64,000 bases of DNA from Paraktedonobacter sp039923935 (GCA_039923935.1 JBDTBU010000195.1:1-64000); one strand, 5' to 3'. Shown: positions 1 to 10,025, counted from the first letter of the stretch. The notes: a model not told the origin generated them from the sequence alone. Translations and numbers: made by a program.

Positions 1-689
1 AATTTGGGGGCAGACGAGATCAACAGGTGAAGATCCGAGGCTATCGCATCGAACTGGGGGAGATCGAGCAAGTGATCTGCCGGTGCAGCCAGGTGCAAGC
101 CTGCGTCGTCGCGTTGTCAGGCGAGCAGTTGGTAGCGTACGTGGTGTTAGAGGCAGGAGCGGATGGCGAGTGGGAACAAGCCTTGAGTGCTGTGCGACAG
201 GAGTTGCCAGAGTACATGGTACCCAACTCAGTCGTGGTCCTGGAAGCATTGCCGTTGACCGACTCTGGAAAAGTGGATCGGCACGCATTACCAGCACTGG
301 CGGATGCAGGACGGAGGGTCGGCTATGTGGGACCGCGTACGCCGACAGAGGAGCAGTTAGTGGCAATTTGGTGCGAGGTGTTGGCGCTGGAACAGGTAGG
401 GGTTGATGATAACTTCTTCGCGATTGGTGGTCACTCACTGCAAATTACGCGTGTGCTGGCCAGGATGCGCAATCTTTTTCAGGTCACCATCTCGCTCCGC
501 ACCATGTTCAGGAATCCAACGGTCGCAGTATTAGCAGCGATTATTCAAGACGAGCAGCGTAAGACACAAGGCATTGAAGATATGCAGGTTATGGACAATG
601 CATTGCGTAAGCAGGTATTGATCCCTATTGCACGTGATGCCTATCGTCATAAACGCTCAGAGATTATCAATGAATTCCATACAAGGTAA
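1..689 (+). CDS. NRPS C-terminal fragment (end of A domain + PCP)
   Basis: This is the 3' end of a nonribosomal peptide synthetase whose start lies before the window. The frame is already open at base 3, where it reads FGGRRDQQVKIRGYRIELGE, the A8 region of an adenylation domain. The A10 motif (LTDSGKVDRHALP) with its conserved lysine follows. Then comes a peptidyl carrier domain with DDNFFAIGGHSL, whose serine takes the phosphopantetheine arm. About 45 residues of charged tail follow the carrier domain and there is no thioesterase, so the peptide must pass to another protein. The next NRPS, 145 bp downstream, begins with a condensation domain and is the natural acceptor. The tail could be a docking region, but that is inference. 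Confidence 0.93.
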   Translation, partial: FGGRRDQQVKIRGYRIELGEIEQVICRCSQVQACVVALSGEQLVAYVVLEAGADGEWEQALSAVRQELPEYMVPNSVVVLEALPLTDSGKVDRHALPALADAGRRVGYVGPRTPTEEQLVAIWCEVLALEQVGVDDNFFAIGGHSLQITRVLARMRNLFQVTISLRTMFRNPTVAVLAAIIQDEQRKTQGIEDMQVMDNALRKQVLIPIARDAYRHKRSEIINEFHTR

Positions 690-834
690 TGTATACGTCG
701 CGATCAGCAAGATCAAGGCGCAGCAAGTGCCTTGACGGAGCTGGGAGTGTTCTCTGATAGCAGCGTTTTCTACACTCTCAGCCTTGTAATTGCCCTGACT
801 TTTTAAACGAGTTCACAAGCGAAAGGATTGGAAG

Positions 835-3800
835 ATGACAATACCATTTTCACAGGATTCGCCAATGTACATGCTTGGATTAGATGTCGATACCCCAACA
901 GATGTACAAAAACAGGATGAGCATGAGGATGTCTTTGTTTTACCTGCCTCTTTCGCTCAGCAACGCCTGTGGTTCCTGGAACAGTGGGAGCCTGGTGTGT
1001 ACAATATTCCGTTTAGTGTTGGTCTGACAGGTCAACTTGATATAGATGCAATGGAGCGAGCGTTTCAAGAGATTTTTCGGCGTCACGAGGCGTTACGAAC
1101 CACTTTTAGCATGGTTGAATCTCAACTCATGCAGATCGTCGCTCCGCAGATACCCTTCTCAATCAAACTCATCGATTTACAAATGTTTTCAGAGGATGTT
1201 CGGCGCACAAAGGGGCGTCGTCTGATCAAAGAAGAGTTTCACCGACCTTTTGATCTGCTTCAGGGTCCGCTTCTGCGTGTCACCCTCCTGAAATTACGTG
1301 AGCAATCGCATGCGCTCCTGTTTTGCATGCACCATATTGTCTCGGATGCTTGGTCAATGGAAATCCTGTTCGGTGAATTCAAGACGTTGTATGCTGCGTA
1401 TATAAGTGGACAGCCCTCGCCGCTACCAAAACTGCCGATACAATATGCTGACTACGCTATCTGGCAGCGAGGCTGGCTTCAGGGTGACGTGTTGAATGAG
1501 CAGCTTGACTACTGGAAAAAACAACTGGCAGGTCTACCAGCCTTGCAACTTCCCTTTGATCATCCACGCCCGGCGCTCCAGACCTTCCGTGGAGCCGTGC
1601 GCAATATGGTGGTTCCCAGCAAACTCACGAGTCAATTAAACCTGTTGAGCCGCAATACTGGCGTGACGCTGTTTATGACTCTGCTTGGAGCCTACCAGAC
1701 GCTTTTGTATCGTTATACCGATCAGCCTTGTATCCCTGTAGGTATTCCTATCGCTGGGCGTACTGAAAGCAACCTGGAGCCGCTGATTGGCTGCTTTATT
1801 AATACTCTGGTCATACGCACAGACTTTGGAGATAATCCAACTTTTCTGGACCTGCTGAAACGTGTACGCGAGGCAGCGATAGGCGCATATGAACACCAGG
1901 ATATTCCTTTTGAGAAACTTGTGGAAAGCCTTCAGCCAAACCGCAACCTGAGTCATAATCCTCTCACTCAGGTAATGTTCGCTTTGCAAAATGTGCCACA
2001 AGAAGAAGTACATCTACCCAACCTCAGTTTTGTAACACTGAGTAACGTGGAAAACACACTTATAACTGGTGTGGGGGGGGCTACTACTGGTCACGAGAGT
2101 CAGCTTCATCGTGCGATATCTGAGAATAAAACGGCGATGTTCGACCTAGACATGACCTTTTGGGAGCGGGGAGACAAGCTGGTTGCCGAACTCAAGTACA
2201 ATACTGATCTGTTCGAGCCTGAGACTATCGACCGTTTGCAGGAGCATTTTCTCACGTTACTTGAAAGCCTTGTTGCAGACCCGACGCAGCGAATCAGGGA
2301 TACCTCGCTGCTTTCGATCCAGGAACGGACGCTGCTGATTGAAGAGTGGAACGCAACCGAAACTCCCTATCCCCTCGATCAGCTTTTCCATGAATTTGTG
2401 ATGGAGCAAGCCCAATCTACTCCCACGGCTCTGGCGGTCAGTGATGGTCAGGAACAGCTCTCCTACCAGGAATTGCTAACGCGTGCAGAGCACTTGGCTG
2501 CTCATTTGCAAGCACTGGGTATTCAAGCGGAGCAAGAGCAACTGCTGGGGCTTTACATGGAGCGTTCGGTATCCTGGGCTGTGACTGTGTTGGCTATTAT
2601 GCTGGCAGGCGGGGTCTATCTACCGTTAGACCCGCATCACCCCTCAAGCCGCCTGCGCTATGTCCTGCAACACGCAGGCTGTCAACGGGTACTGACGACG
2701 CGTGCACAGGCGACCCGGCTTGGTGATCTGCTGGATGCTCCAACTTCTGTGCAGGTGTATTGTGTGGAGGATCTGGCGACACAGAAAGCTTGCGAGGCGT
2801 ATCAACCGGTATGTTATGCAGGGGAGCATCTAGCGTATGTCATCTACACCTCAGGTTCTACAGGCATGCCCAAAGGTGTGATGATCGAACACAAAGGTAT
2901 GCTCAATCATCTGCTTGCCAAAGTTGAGGCGCTAGAGTTGAGTGCGCAAGATATCGTCGCACAGACAGCCTCCCATTGCTTTGATATCTCTGTTTGGCAA
3001 CTCCTGGCAGCCTGGCTGGTCGGCGGGCAAGTACGTATCTATCCTGAGCAGATAGCCATCGACCCAGAGGCGCTCCTTCAGCAGACCGAGGCCGATGCTG
3101 TCAGTGTCATTGAGGTTGTGCCATCGTTATTGCGTGCGATGTTAGATCTGCTCGATCTGGCCTCCAGTGAACAGCGTCCATCTCTGCTCGACCTGCGTTG
3201 GATGATCCCAACTGGTGAAATCCTGGGCACAGATCTGGTACAACGTTGGCTACACTATTACCCGCATATTCCTTTGCTTAACGCCTATGGGCCAACAGAG
3301 TGCTCTGATGATGTGACACATCATATGATTGCTGAGTCACTAGAGCCTGAAGCATTAGGACGTGCTGTGCCTATTGGTCGCGCATTACCCAATCTGCGGC
3401 TGTATGTGCTTGATATCCAACAACGGCCCCAACCTGTTGGTCTATGGGGTGAAATCTATGTCGGAGGTGTAGGGGTTGGGCGTGGCTACCTAGCTGATCC
3501 CGTGCGTACTGCTCAGAGTTTTGTACCTGATCCCTGGGGGTCGATGGTTGGAGGTCGTCTGTATCGAACAGGTGATCTAGCCCGGTATCGTGCTGATGGA
3601 AATCTTGAGTTTCTCGGTCGTGTGGATCACCAAGTGAAGTTGCGTGGTTATCGAATTGAATTGGGCGAGATAGAACAGGTTTTGCATTCACATACAGGGG
3701 TACGTGAAAGTATTGTGCTTGTGCGCGAGGATGAGCCTGGTCGTCAGCGGTTGGTCGCTTATATTGTGCCCCAGCCTGGGGAGAACCCTGAGTTAGAGGA

Positions 3801-5445
3801 TCTCCAGCGCATTGCCCGTGAAGCGTTACCCGAATATATGATCCCCTCAGCTTTCGTGCAACTTGAAGCGTTCCCTTTAACGCCAAATGGGAAACTGAAT
3901 CGCCAGGCACTGCCTCTACCCGCTGAACAGGATGCTGGCCAGGCACACGAAGACTATGTTGCGCCGCGTACTCCTCTAGAGAAACAATTAGTGGATCTCT
4001 GGAGCACATTACTGGGTGTTGAGCGTGTTGGAATCTCTGATGACTTTTTCGCTTTAGGAGGGCATTCACTGTTAACAGTCCGCCTAGTAAGCGAGATTGA
4101 AAAGCTGTTTGGGAAGCGTCTGCCGTTAGCCTCGATCTTCCAGGGTCGCACCGTGGATGCGCTAGCCCAACTCCTGAGCCGTTCTTCTGAATCTGCTTCA
4201 CCCTGGTCGCTGGTACTTGAGATGCAGCCTCAAAAGAGGGATCTCCCCGCCGAAGCCATGCTTGACCTGACGGATTGTCCAGAAGTTTGGCCGGACGAGT
4301 TCAATACCGAGCCAGCAAATATTTTGCTGACTGGTGCAACAGGCTTCTTGGGAACCTTTCTGCTAGCTGATTTGCTCAAATATACCAAGGCAGATATCTA
4401 CTGCCTCGTGCGTGCTAAGAATGGAGAACAGGCGAGGCAACGGTTGCAGGCGAGCCTGGAAGGCGCGTTACAGTGGCAACCGGAGTTTAGCACCAGAATA
4501 AAGCCTGTGATTGGTGACCTAGCCCTCCCACGGCTTGGTCTGTCTGAGCAGATGCAGGAGGAACTAGCTCAACGCATTGACACTATCTACCACAATGGTG
4601 CTCAGGTCAATATGTTGTATCCCTATGAGGAGTTGAAGGCCGCGAATGTGCAAGGTACCCGTGAGATCCTCAGCCTAGCAACGAGGTATAGAGTCAAACC
4701 AGTGCACTATATTTCCACCTTGAGCGTCTTCCCACATAAAGGGGAGACACGTCTACAGTATGTGCGTGAGCAGGATTCGCTTGATGATTTTCACGAGCAT
4801 GTACGTGGTGGCTATGGTCAGAGCAAATGGGTAGCAGAGAAGATCGTGGCTATTGCTCGCTCGCGGGGATTGCCTGTCGTCGTGTACCGGCCAGGTCGGA
4901 TTACTGGTCATAGCCAGAGCGGTTTCTGGCGATCTGAGGATATCCTGTACCGGATGATGAAGGGTTGCCTCCAGCTTGGCATGTGCCCCATGTTCCCGAC
5001 GGATAACACGCTGGAAATGACGCCAGTGGATTTCGCGAGCCAGGCAATTGTTGCTCTATCCAGGCGGAAATCTTCTCTTGGCCAAGCCTTCCATATCTGT
5101 TGTCCACCAGGAGCAGAAGCGCGGATTAACGATATCATGAACTGGATTACCACTGCTGGCTATCCACTCCAACAAATACCGTATGAAGAGTGGTTCGAGG
5201 AGCTGTCTCGCGTGGTCAGTCAGGGACAAAAAAATGAGTTAGCGGACATTCTGCCTCTGCTCCCTCAGCCTAGTCAATCATCGCAGGAGGCCAAGCAGCC
5301 CTTGATGATAGTGCAAGATAACAGGTATACTGTGAAGACACTGGCCCGCGCTTCGATTACCTGTCCTTCTGTCGATCAGAATTTGCTGCGTACATACGTG
5401 TCGTATATGGCGCAAGACAGTTTCATACAAAGTATCACCCATTAG
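835..5445 (+). CDS. NRPS, C-A-PCP-terminal reductase
   Basis: This is a complete terminal NRPS module of 1536 residues. The condensation domain (about 35-470) has the active-site motif HHIVSDAW at 166-173, with Ala where the second motif position is usually Gly. The adenylation domain (about 500-1010) has the A3 loop YTSGSTGMPKG near 668. Aligning its pocket by eye to GrsA gives the nine-residue code D-I-W-E-I-T-A-D-D. Three acidic residues suggest a basic or amine-bearing substrate, but I cannot name it. The carrier domain has FFALGGHSL near 1072. The C-terminal reductase (from about 1160) has TGATGFLG for NAD(P)H binding and YGQSK near 1327 as the Tyr/Lys catalytic pair. Such domains release the chain as an aldehyde or alcohol rather than an acid or macrocycle. 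The ATG at 835 follows an AAAGGATTGGAAG leader. Confidence 0.95.
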   Translation: MTIPFSQDSPMYMLGLDVDTPTDVQKQDEHEDVFVLPASFAQQRLWFLEQWEPGVYNIPFSVGLTGQLDIDAMERAFQEIFRRHEALRTTFSMVESQLMQIVAPQIPFSIKLIDLQMFSEDVRRTKGRRLIKEEFHRPFDLLQGPLLRVTLLKLREQSHALLFCMHHIVSDAWSMEILFGEFKTLYAAYISGQPSPLPKLPIQYADYAIWQRGWLQGDVLNEQLDYWKKQLAGLPALQLPFDHPRPALQTFRGAVRNMVVPSKLTSQLNLLSRNTGVTLFMTLLGAYQTLLYRYTDQPCIPVGIPIAGRTESNLEPLIGCFINTLVIRTDFGDNPTFLDLLKRVREAAIGAYEHQDIPFEKLVESLQPNRNLSHNPLTQVMFALQNVPQEEVHLPNLSFVTLSNVENTLITGVGGATTGHESQLHRAISENKTAMFDLDMTFWERGDKLVAELKYNTDLFEPETIDRLQEHFLTLLESLVADPTQRIRDTSLLSIQERTLLIEEWNATETPYPLDQLFHEFVMEQAQSTPTALAVSDGQEQLSYQELLTRAEHLAAHLQALGIQAEQEQLLGLYMERSVSWAVTVLAIMLAGGVYLPLDPHHPSSRLRYVLQHAGCQRVLTTRAQATRLGDLLDAPTSVQVYCVEDLATQKACEAYQPVCYAGEHLAYVIYTSGSTGMPKGVMIEHKGMLNHLLAKVEALELSAQDIVAQTASHCFDISVWQLLAAWLVGGQVRIYPEQIAIDPEALLQQTEADAVSVIEVVPSLLRAMLDLLDLASSEQRPSLLDLRWMIPTGEILGTDLVQRWLHYYPHIPLLNAYGPTECSDDVTHHMIAESLEPEALGRAVPIGRALPNLRLYVLDIQQRPQPVGLWGEIYVGGVGVGRGYLADPVRTAQSFVPDPWGSMVGGRLYRTGDLARYRADGNLEFLGRVDHQVKLRGYRIELGEIEQVLHSHTGVRESIVLVREDEPGRQRLVAYIVPQPGENPELEDLQRIAREALPEYMIPSAFVQLEAFPLTPNGKLNRQALPLPAEQDAGQAHEDYVAPRTPLEKQLVDLWSTLLGVERVGISDDFFALGGHSLLTVRLVSEIEKLFGKRLPLASIFQGRTVDALAQLLSRSSESASPWSLVLEMQPQKRDLPAEAMLDLTDCPEVWPDEFNTEPANILLTGATGFLGTFLLADLLKYTKADIYCLVRAKNGEQARQRLQASLEGALQWQPEFSTRIKPVIGDLALPRLGLSEQMQEELAQRIDTIYHNGAQVNMLYPYEELKAANVQGTREILSLATRYRVKPVHYISTLSVFPHKGETRLQYVREQDSLDDFHEHVRGGYGQSKWVAEKIVAIARSRGLPVVVYRPGRITGHSQSGFWRSEDILYRMMKGCLQLGMCPMFPTDNTLEMTPVDFASQAIVALSRRKSSLGQAFHICCPPGAEARINDIMNWITTAGYPLQQIPYEEWFEELSRVVSQGQKNELADILPLLPQPSQSSQEAKQPLMIVQDNRYTVKTLARASITCPSVDQNLLRTYVSYMAQDSFIQSITH

Positions 5446-5479
5446 AGTAATGTTGTAATAGAAAAGAGGAACGAGACGA

Positions 5480-5878
5480 ATGAATCAGCAAAGCCAGCAC
5501 GAGGAAAATGTCCGTGCGTACCATGGTGAAGGTGAGTATAGCGCTCCTGGACCAGGAGCGCAGGATGAGAGCTATGCTTATACGCCACAACTCTCTAGAA
5601 GCGACGTTGAAGAACGCTTTCAGCCACATGAAGAGTGGAGACAAAAAGCCAGCATGGCCCAGCCAGATTTCAGGCAGTCGCTCTCCGCTGGCCAGCGACT
5701 AGCCATGGCTATCGTTTCGGTTTCAATACTAGTACCCTTGGTAGCGATTCTGATTACTGCTGATGTTTCCAGTGAGAATGCTGGCAACCCGCTGCTCATT
5801 GGAAGTCGCTTGATAGCGCTGCTCCTGGTCTGCCTGACAATTATGGTTGTGAATCTGGCCTTTAACAGGCGTCGTTGA
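5480..5878 (+). CDS. small membrane protein, unknown function
   Basis: This 132-residue protein starts 34 bp after the NRPS on the same strand, behind an AAAAGAGGAACGAG ribosome site, so the two are probably cotranscribed. The first 70 residues are hydrophilic, with many Gln, Glu and Tyr. They are followed by two transmembrane helices (about 74-93 and 108-127) and a short basic tail (FNRRR). I recognise no family. Its place at the end of the NRPS operon suggests a role in export, immunity or anchoring, but nothing in the sequence shows which. Confidence 0.7.
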   Translation: MNQQSQHEENVRAYHGEGEYSAPGPGAQDESYAYTPQLSRSDVEERFQPHEEWRQKASMAQPDFRQSLSAGQRLAMAIVSVSILVPLVAILITADVSSENAGNPLLIGSRLIALLLVCLTIMVVNLAFNRRR

Positions 5879-5918
5879 TGGCCTTTTTAGGGAGTAGATA
5901 CTACGAGCTGACACGTTG

Positions 5919-6857
5919 CTATGCTAGCACTGGGATGCCGGGTAATTCGATCTCCAGACCGATCACTTTGAGTTTCTTGCGTAGCGAGTCACGTCCGTAA
6001 CGAAAAGATTTCCAGGGGTCATCCCCTTCTGCCAGCATACGCTGAATCAACTCATCGGGGAGTGTGAGACCTTCAAACGCAATGGGTGCATAGTAGTTGA
6101 TCGCGTCACGAATCACGCTGGCATAGGAAGCATCGCGCTGGAGCATATCGCGCAGAAAACGCACGCCGAATAACACATGGCGCGATTCATCACGTGTTAA
6201 GGCAGCCATACCGGCGCAGAGTGAAGGGAAGATATGCTCCTCGCGGAACCGTTCGAGCAGAGCACGTTGACCAGCCAGGGCCATAGTTCCTTCTATGATG
6301 AGATGATAGAGCACAACTCCCTCAATCAAGTGGGTAAGGTTCTGTGGTTCCTGACGAATGCGATTAGCGGTCTCTGGAAGGGCTTCGAGCAGGATATAGC
6401 GTGTAGCCGGATTAATGTGCTGCCGTGCGATAGCTAACGATTCTTCCAGGCTGGTGGCATCAATCTCTAGAACATCGTGGAAAAAACGGTCAAAAAACAC
6501 AGTATGGCGAGCCTCATCGACAAGCTGGGTTGTGAGATAGATGCGCATTTCCTCATCGGGAGCTGCCAACACATAAGGAGCCAGAGCATCAGTGACACAA
6601 GCTTCGCCTTGGAAGAAGGTAGCAAGCGTCGCCACATGACTTGCGCGTTCTTCTTCGGACATATCTTCCCACTGAATGCGATCAGCGATAAAATCAATCT
6701 CTTGTGATTGCCACTGCTGGCGTTCCCAACGATAGTAGAGTTCTCGGTAGGTTGGCAGGTGTACCAGCCCCTGGTCGATACTCTGCAGAATTTCAGCCAC
6801 AGAGACATCCTGTAACTGTTCCAGGTTGGCATCATCGGCTGATATTTCTATAGACAT
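5919..6857 (-). CDS. R2lox-like diiron (Mn/Fe) oxidase
   Basis: This 312-residue ferritin-like protein belongs to the ribonucleotide-reductase R2 superfamily, closest to R2-like ligand-binding oxidases. The metal ligands are visible as E85 (FFQGEACV), E115 and H118 (VDEARH), E189 (YHLIIEG) and E224 and H227 (RDESRH). V88, three residues after the first ligand, and Y184, five before E189, sit where R2lox proteins form their Val-Tyr ether crosslink. The length is normal for the family. The gene begins 8 bp after the type II thioesterase ends, in a minus-strand operon with the exporter. It may be a tailoring oxidase for the peptide or for a lipid starter. The metal content and substrate are inference. 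Confidence 0.85.
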   Translation of the reverse strand: MSIEISADDANLEQLQDVSVAEILQSIDQGLVHLPTYRELYYRWERQQWQSQEIDFIADRIQWEDMSEEERASHVATLATFFQGEACVTDALAPYVLAAPDEEMRIYLTTQLVDEARHTVFFDRFFHDVLEIDATSLEESLAIARQHINPATRYILLEALPETANRIRQEPQNLTHLIEGVVLYHLIIEGTMALAGQRALLERFREEHIFPSLCAGMAALTRDESRHVLFGVRFLRDMLQRDASYASVIRDAINYYAPIAFEGLTLPDELIQRMLAEGDDPWKSFRYGRDSLRKKLKVIGLEIELPGIPVLA

Positions 6858-6865
6858 AGATTCTC

Positions 6866-7657
6866 CTATAAACTGGCCCCCAAAGGGACATCAGCAGTCT
6901 TTGTCACTAGGGCTTGGGAGATGATTTGTAAGACGGCTGCTTGTGCTGGTCGAATAAAGAGATGGTTACCAAGCAACATATGAGTGGCGAAGTCCTGGCT
7001 GGTCTGTTTACGCCACGTTTCAAGCTTCGCCTGTTGTACACGTTTATCCTGCTGACCACCTAGCACAGTAATAGGGCAAGCAAGCGGCTCCTGAGCATGA
7101 AATTGATAGGATTCACAGACTGCGAAATCGGCACGTAGGATAGGTAACAAGAGTTGTCGCAGTTCTTCGTTTGCCAGAATCTCCGGGCTAGTCCCATCTA
7201 GTTCGAGCAACGTCTTCATCAGTGCGGAATCAGAGAGCGCAGACTCAGGAAGTGCCTGACGCGGCTCATCAGAAGGTGTCTCAGGGGAGCGGTAGGCCGA
7301 GAGAAACAGGTGTTCAGGCAAACGAGCCCCTTGCTGGCGCAGTTGGCGCGTGAGTTCAAAACTGACGAGGGCACCCATGCTGTGGCCAAAGAAGGCATAA
7401 GGCATGTCGAAGTAGGGTTGGAGAGCCTGTGCCAACGCTTGAATCAGTCCATCAAGACGTCGCAAGGGTGGCTCCTTGACCCGATTCTCGCGTCCCGGAA
7501 ACTGCACTGGATAGACATCAATCTCTGGTGCAAGGAGGCTAATCCAGGGGTAGTACGTAGAAGCACCACCCCCTGCGAAAGGAAAACAGAACAGGCGTAC
7601 GCGGGCGGCTGGATTGGGCCTGGCACCGAAGATCCAGTTCTTTGTAGGAGGGATCAT
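6866..7657 (-). CDS. type II thioesterase (GrsT family)
   Basis: This alpha/beta hydrolase edits NRPS assembly lines by removing wrong or stalled acyl groups from carrier domains. The family N-terminus RLFCFPFAGGGAS is present, as is the nucleophile elbow GHSMG and a C-terminal GNHLFI containing the likely catalytic His. I prefer the ATG at 7657 because AAGGAAAG lies 7 nt upstream and the protein then begins directly with the conserved region. An ATG at 7678 would overlap the stop of the upstream permease gene by 8 nt and could be used by translational coupling. The gene lies between the ABC permease and the diiron oxidase in one minus-strand operon. Confidence 0.92.
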   Translation of the reverse strand: MIPPTKNWIFGARPNPAARVRLFCFPFAGGGASTYYPWISLLAPEIDVYPVQFPGRENRVKEPPLRRLDGLIQALAQALQPYFDMPYAFFGHSMGALVSFELTRQLRQQGARLPEHLFLSAYRSPETPSDEPRQALPESALSDSALMKTLLELDGTSPEILANEELRQLLLPILRADFAVCESYQFHAQEPLACPITVLGGQQDKRVQQAKLETWRKQTSQDFATHMLLGNHLFIRPAQAAVLQIISQALVTKTADVPLGASL

Positions 7658-7670
7658 ACTATTGCTTTCC

Positions 7671-10025
7671 TTACTCATAACGCAGTGTCTGGGCAATCTT
7701 CACACGCGTTGCGGCGAAGACTGGGCCAATACATGCCAGCGAGGCCAGTACGAAGATGGCCACCAACATCCAGATCAGGTAGAAAGGATTGAAAGCGAAG
7801 GGCACTGGTGCCAAAAGTTTGGCCTGAATCTGCAAGAGACCCCAGGAAGCTGGGAAGCCCAAGATTAAAGCGAGCACCCAGGCCAGGCCACCGAGTGTGA
7901 CCCCCTCGGCCCAGAAAACCTGTGCCACTTTTCTGCTCGCCGCGCCCATTGAGCGCAAAATGCCGATTTCACGCCGCTTTTCTAGAACACTCATCACCAG
8001 GGCATTGGCCAAACCAACCGAGCCAACCAGCGCGATAATAATTGCCACAAGGTCGAGCAAGGTATAGATGGTCTGGTATTTGCTCTGGGCCTGTGCAATC
8101 TGGTTTTGTGCTGTGGTAATGTTTGCTAATAGCCCGGCATTGCTCATGGCTGCATCAACCCGATGGGCCAGAGCATCAATGTCTGCCTGTGTGGGAGCAT
8201 GGATAGTCGATTGGATCATCACTTTCTGTGAATAGTCGCCAGGCATATTGAAGAGCGCATTAATCTGGGTAATTGGCGCGAGCAGGACACCAAAGTTGCC
8301 AGGACCGATATTGCTAAAGTCGCGGGCAACACCTATAATATGCCATTGGACTGTGTGCAGGCCAAGGGAAAAGGTAATGGTATCGCCGATTTTCAGCCCA
8401 GACTTATCTGCGGCATCCTGACTGATGATAACCGCGTTCTTGTCGTCATTGGTAAACCAGCGTCCAGCAGAGATGTCCCGCTGGTAGAGTTGGGTGTCGA
8501 GCTGCACTCCGGTGAGCGCGGCATCGCCCCAATGTGTTGTGGCCTTATCCTGACTGAAGCTCTCGATGCGTCCTACGCCTGGTACGGATGAGAGAACTTG
8601 CTGGAAGCGACTGAGCGGGATTGCGTCGTCTAGTGAGACCATTGTATCAAAGTGATACACGGTGTAGACCTGGTTCAAGAAGGTGTTAAACGAATAGTTG
8701 GCTGTCTGCACTGCCAGAAACGCTGCGCCAGAAACCCCCAGGATCAGCAGGGTCAGTCCCGTGCGCAAGCGTTTGCGAAAGACACCACGCGTGCCAAATT
8801 GGAAGGTCTGAGGCAACCACCCAAAAAGAGCACGTGCGATTGTGCTCCAACCACGATCCCCCTGGTTAGCAGTATTTTCCAAGCCGTAGCCGCTCAGGGC
8901 TTGCTTCACGGTTATACGTGTTCCCAAGTACACGGGTATCAGCGCAGCGAGCAAAGGTGTGCCGATGCCAACGATTGCCGCTTCAAGAATCTGCCAGGGC
9001 GCAACCTGGAGCGGCCCAATATCTAGAGAAACCAGCTTTCCCAAGTACTGGGCCAGCAAGTAGCCACCCGCAGTGCCTACTACGATACCAAGTGCAGTAC
9101 CGATGATAGCATACACGCTGACCAGTGCGAGATAGTGACGCATAATCTTGCCACGTCCGCCTCCAACGGCCTTCATGGTTCCAATGGCCTGAACCTGTTC
9201 TGTAATCAGAGCCATGATAGTACCTAAGAGCAAAATGACGCTTAGCAGGATAGCGATGACCGAAAGGACGTCCATAATCCCAAACAGACCATTGGCAATC
9301 TGGGAAACGCTATCGTCGCGTCCGACATTGGAGCCAAGAATGGGCGTCTTGTGCTGATCCATTACTTGCGAAAGCTGGGTCAGCGTTTGATAGCGTTGGT
9401 CATAGTTTTCGACACGTAGGGCGAAATTGGTCACGCCTGAACGATTGAAAAACGTCTCAAAGGATGGTTCATTCATATACCCATAAGCACGGCCAGCCAG
9501 AGCGACCTGAGGAAGCCCCTGAGTGACCTCAAAGCCTGAGATGGTCAGAGGCTTATAGGTGGTGCCTACTTGGATTGAGACGGTATCGCCGATATGGATA
9601 TTCGTGAGTGTGTGATCACTTTCATCCAGGATGACCTGGCCTGGTCCAGGCAGGTGTCCTTCAACAAGCTTGAAACGCCCGATCTTCATCTGCTCGAAGT
9701 CGAGGATGCCCAGAACCTGGATTACTTTGTGATCCTGGCCGATAGCCCAGCTTGTGACAATGCTACCCTGAGCCTGGACGCTTAACACATTGGGCTGCTG
9801 TTGAATGATAGCGGCCAAATTCGGTGAGGTTGGCGCAGTGTAGATCTGCATATCGGCTTGAGATGTGATGTTTGAGCTAAATTCCAGGCTGCTTTTGAAC
9901 TGGCTTGAAGCAATGTTAATTGCTGATAGGCCAATAATCCCGATGGCAATGCCGATCACTGTGAGAAGCGTGCGTGCTTTTCTATGTGAAATGTCCCGAA
10001 AAACTTTCTTTCGTAACGCGGTCAT
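7671..10025 (-). CDS. ABC transporter permease, FtsX/MacB type
   Basis: This 784-residue membrane protein is a long FtsX-like permease. A helix at about 18-38 (TLLTVIGIAIGIIGLSAINI) is followed by an extracytoplasmic MacB-core domain (about 50-240) and three helices (about 255-390). The same layout then repeats: a helix near 425, a second periplasmic-type domain (about 450-640) and three C-terminal helices, with the family signature EKRREIGILRSMGA before the last pair. Such proteins work with a MacB/LolD-like ATPase, here the next gene upstream (10063-10800, 37 bp away). In this cluster it probably exports the product or gives self-resistance. Confidence 0.93.
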   Translation of the reverse strand: MTALRKKVFRDISHRKARTLLTVIGIAIGIIGLSAINIASSQFKSSLEFSSNITSQADMQIYTAPTSPNLAAIIQQQPNVLSVQAQGSIVTSWAIGQDHKVIQVLGILDFEQMKIGRFKLVEGHLPGPGQVILDESDHTLTNIHIGDTVSIQVGTTYKPLTISGFEVTQGLPQVALAGRAYGYMNEPSFETFFNRSGVTNFALRVENYDQRYQTLTQLSQVMDQHKTPILGSNVGRDDSVSQIANGLFGIMDVLSVIAILLSVILLLGTIMALITEQVQAIGTMKAVGGGRGKIMRHYLALVSVYAIIGTALGIVVGTAGGYLLAQYLGKLVSLDIGPLQVAPWQILEAAIVGIGTPLLAALIPVYLGTRITVKQALSGYGLENTANQGDRGWSTIARALFGWLPQTFQFGTRGVFRKRLRTGLTLLILGVSGAAFLAVQTANYSFNTFLNQVYTVYHFDTMVSLDDAIPLSRFQQVLSSVPGVGRIESFSQDKATTHWGDAALTGVQLDTQLYQRDISAGRWFTNDDKNAVIISQDAADKSGLKIGDTITFSLGLHTVQWHIIGVARDFSNIGPGNFGVLLAPITQINALFNMPGDYSQKVMIQSTIHAPTQADIDALAHRVDAAMSNAGLLANITTAQNQIAQAQSKYQTIYTLLDLVAIIIALVGSVGLANALVMSVLEKRREIGILRSMGAASRKVAQVFWAEGVTLGGLAWVLALILGFPASWGLLQIQAKLLAPVPFAFNPFYLIWMLVAIFVLASLACIGPVFAATRVKIAQTLRYE

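Noticed and set aside
5480..5878. Precursor peptide for the LanB-like protein
   Set aside because: The protein is 132 residues with two membrane helices and no Ser/Thr/Cys-rich core.
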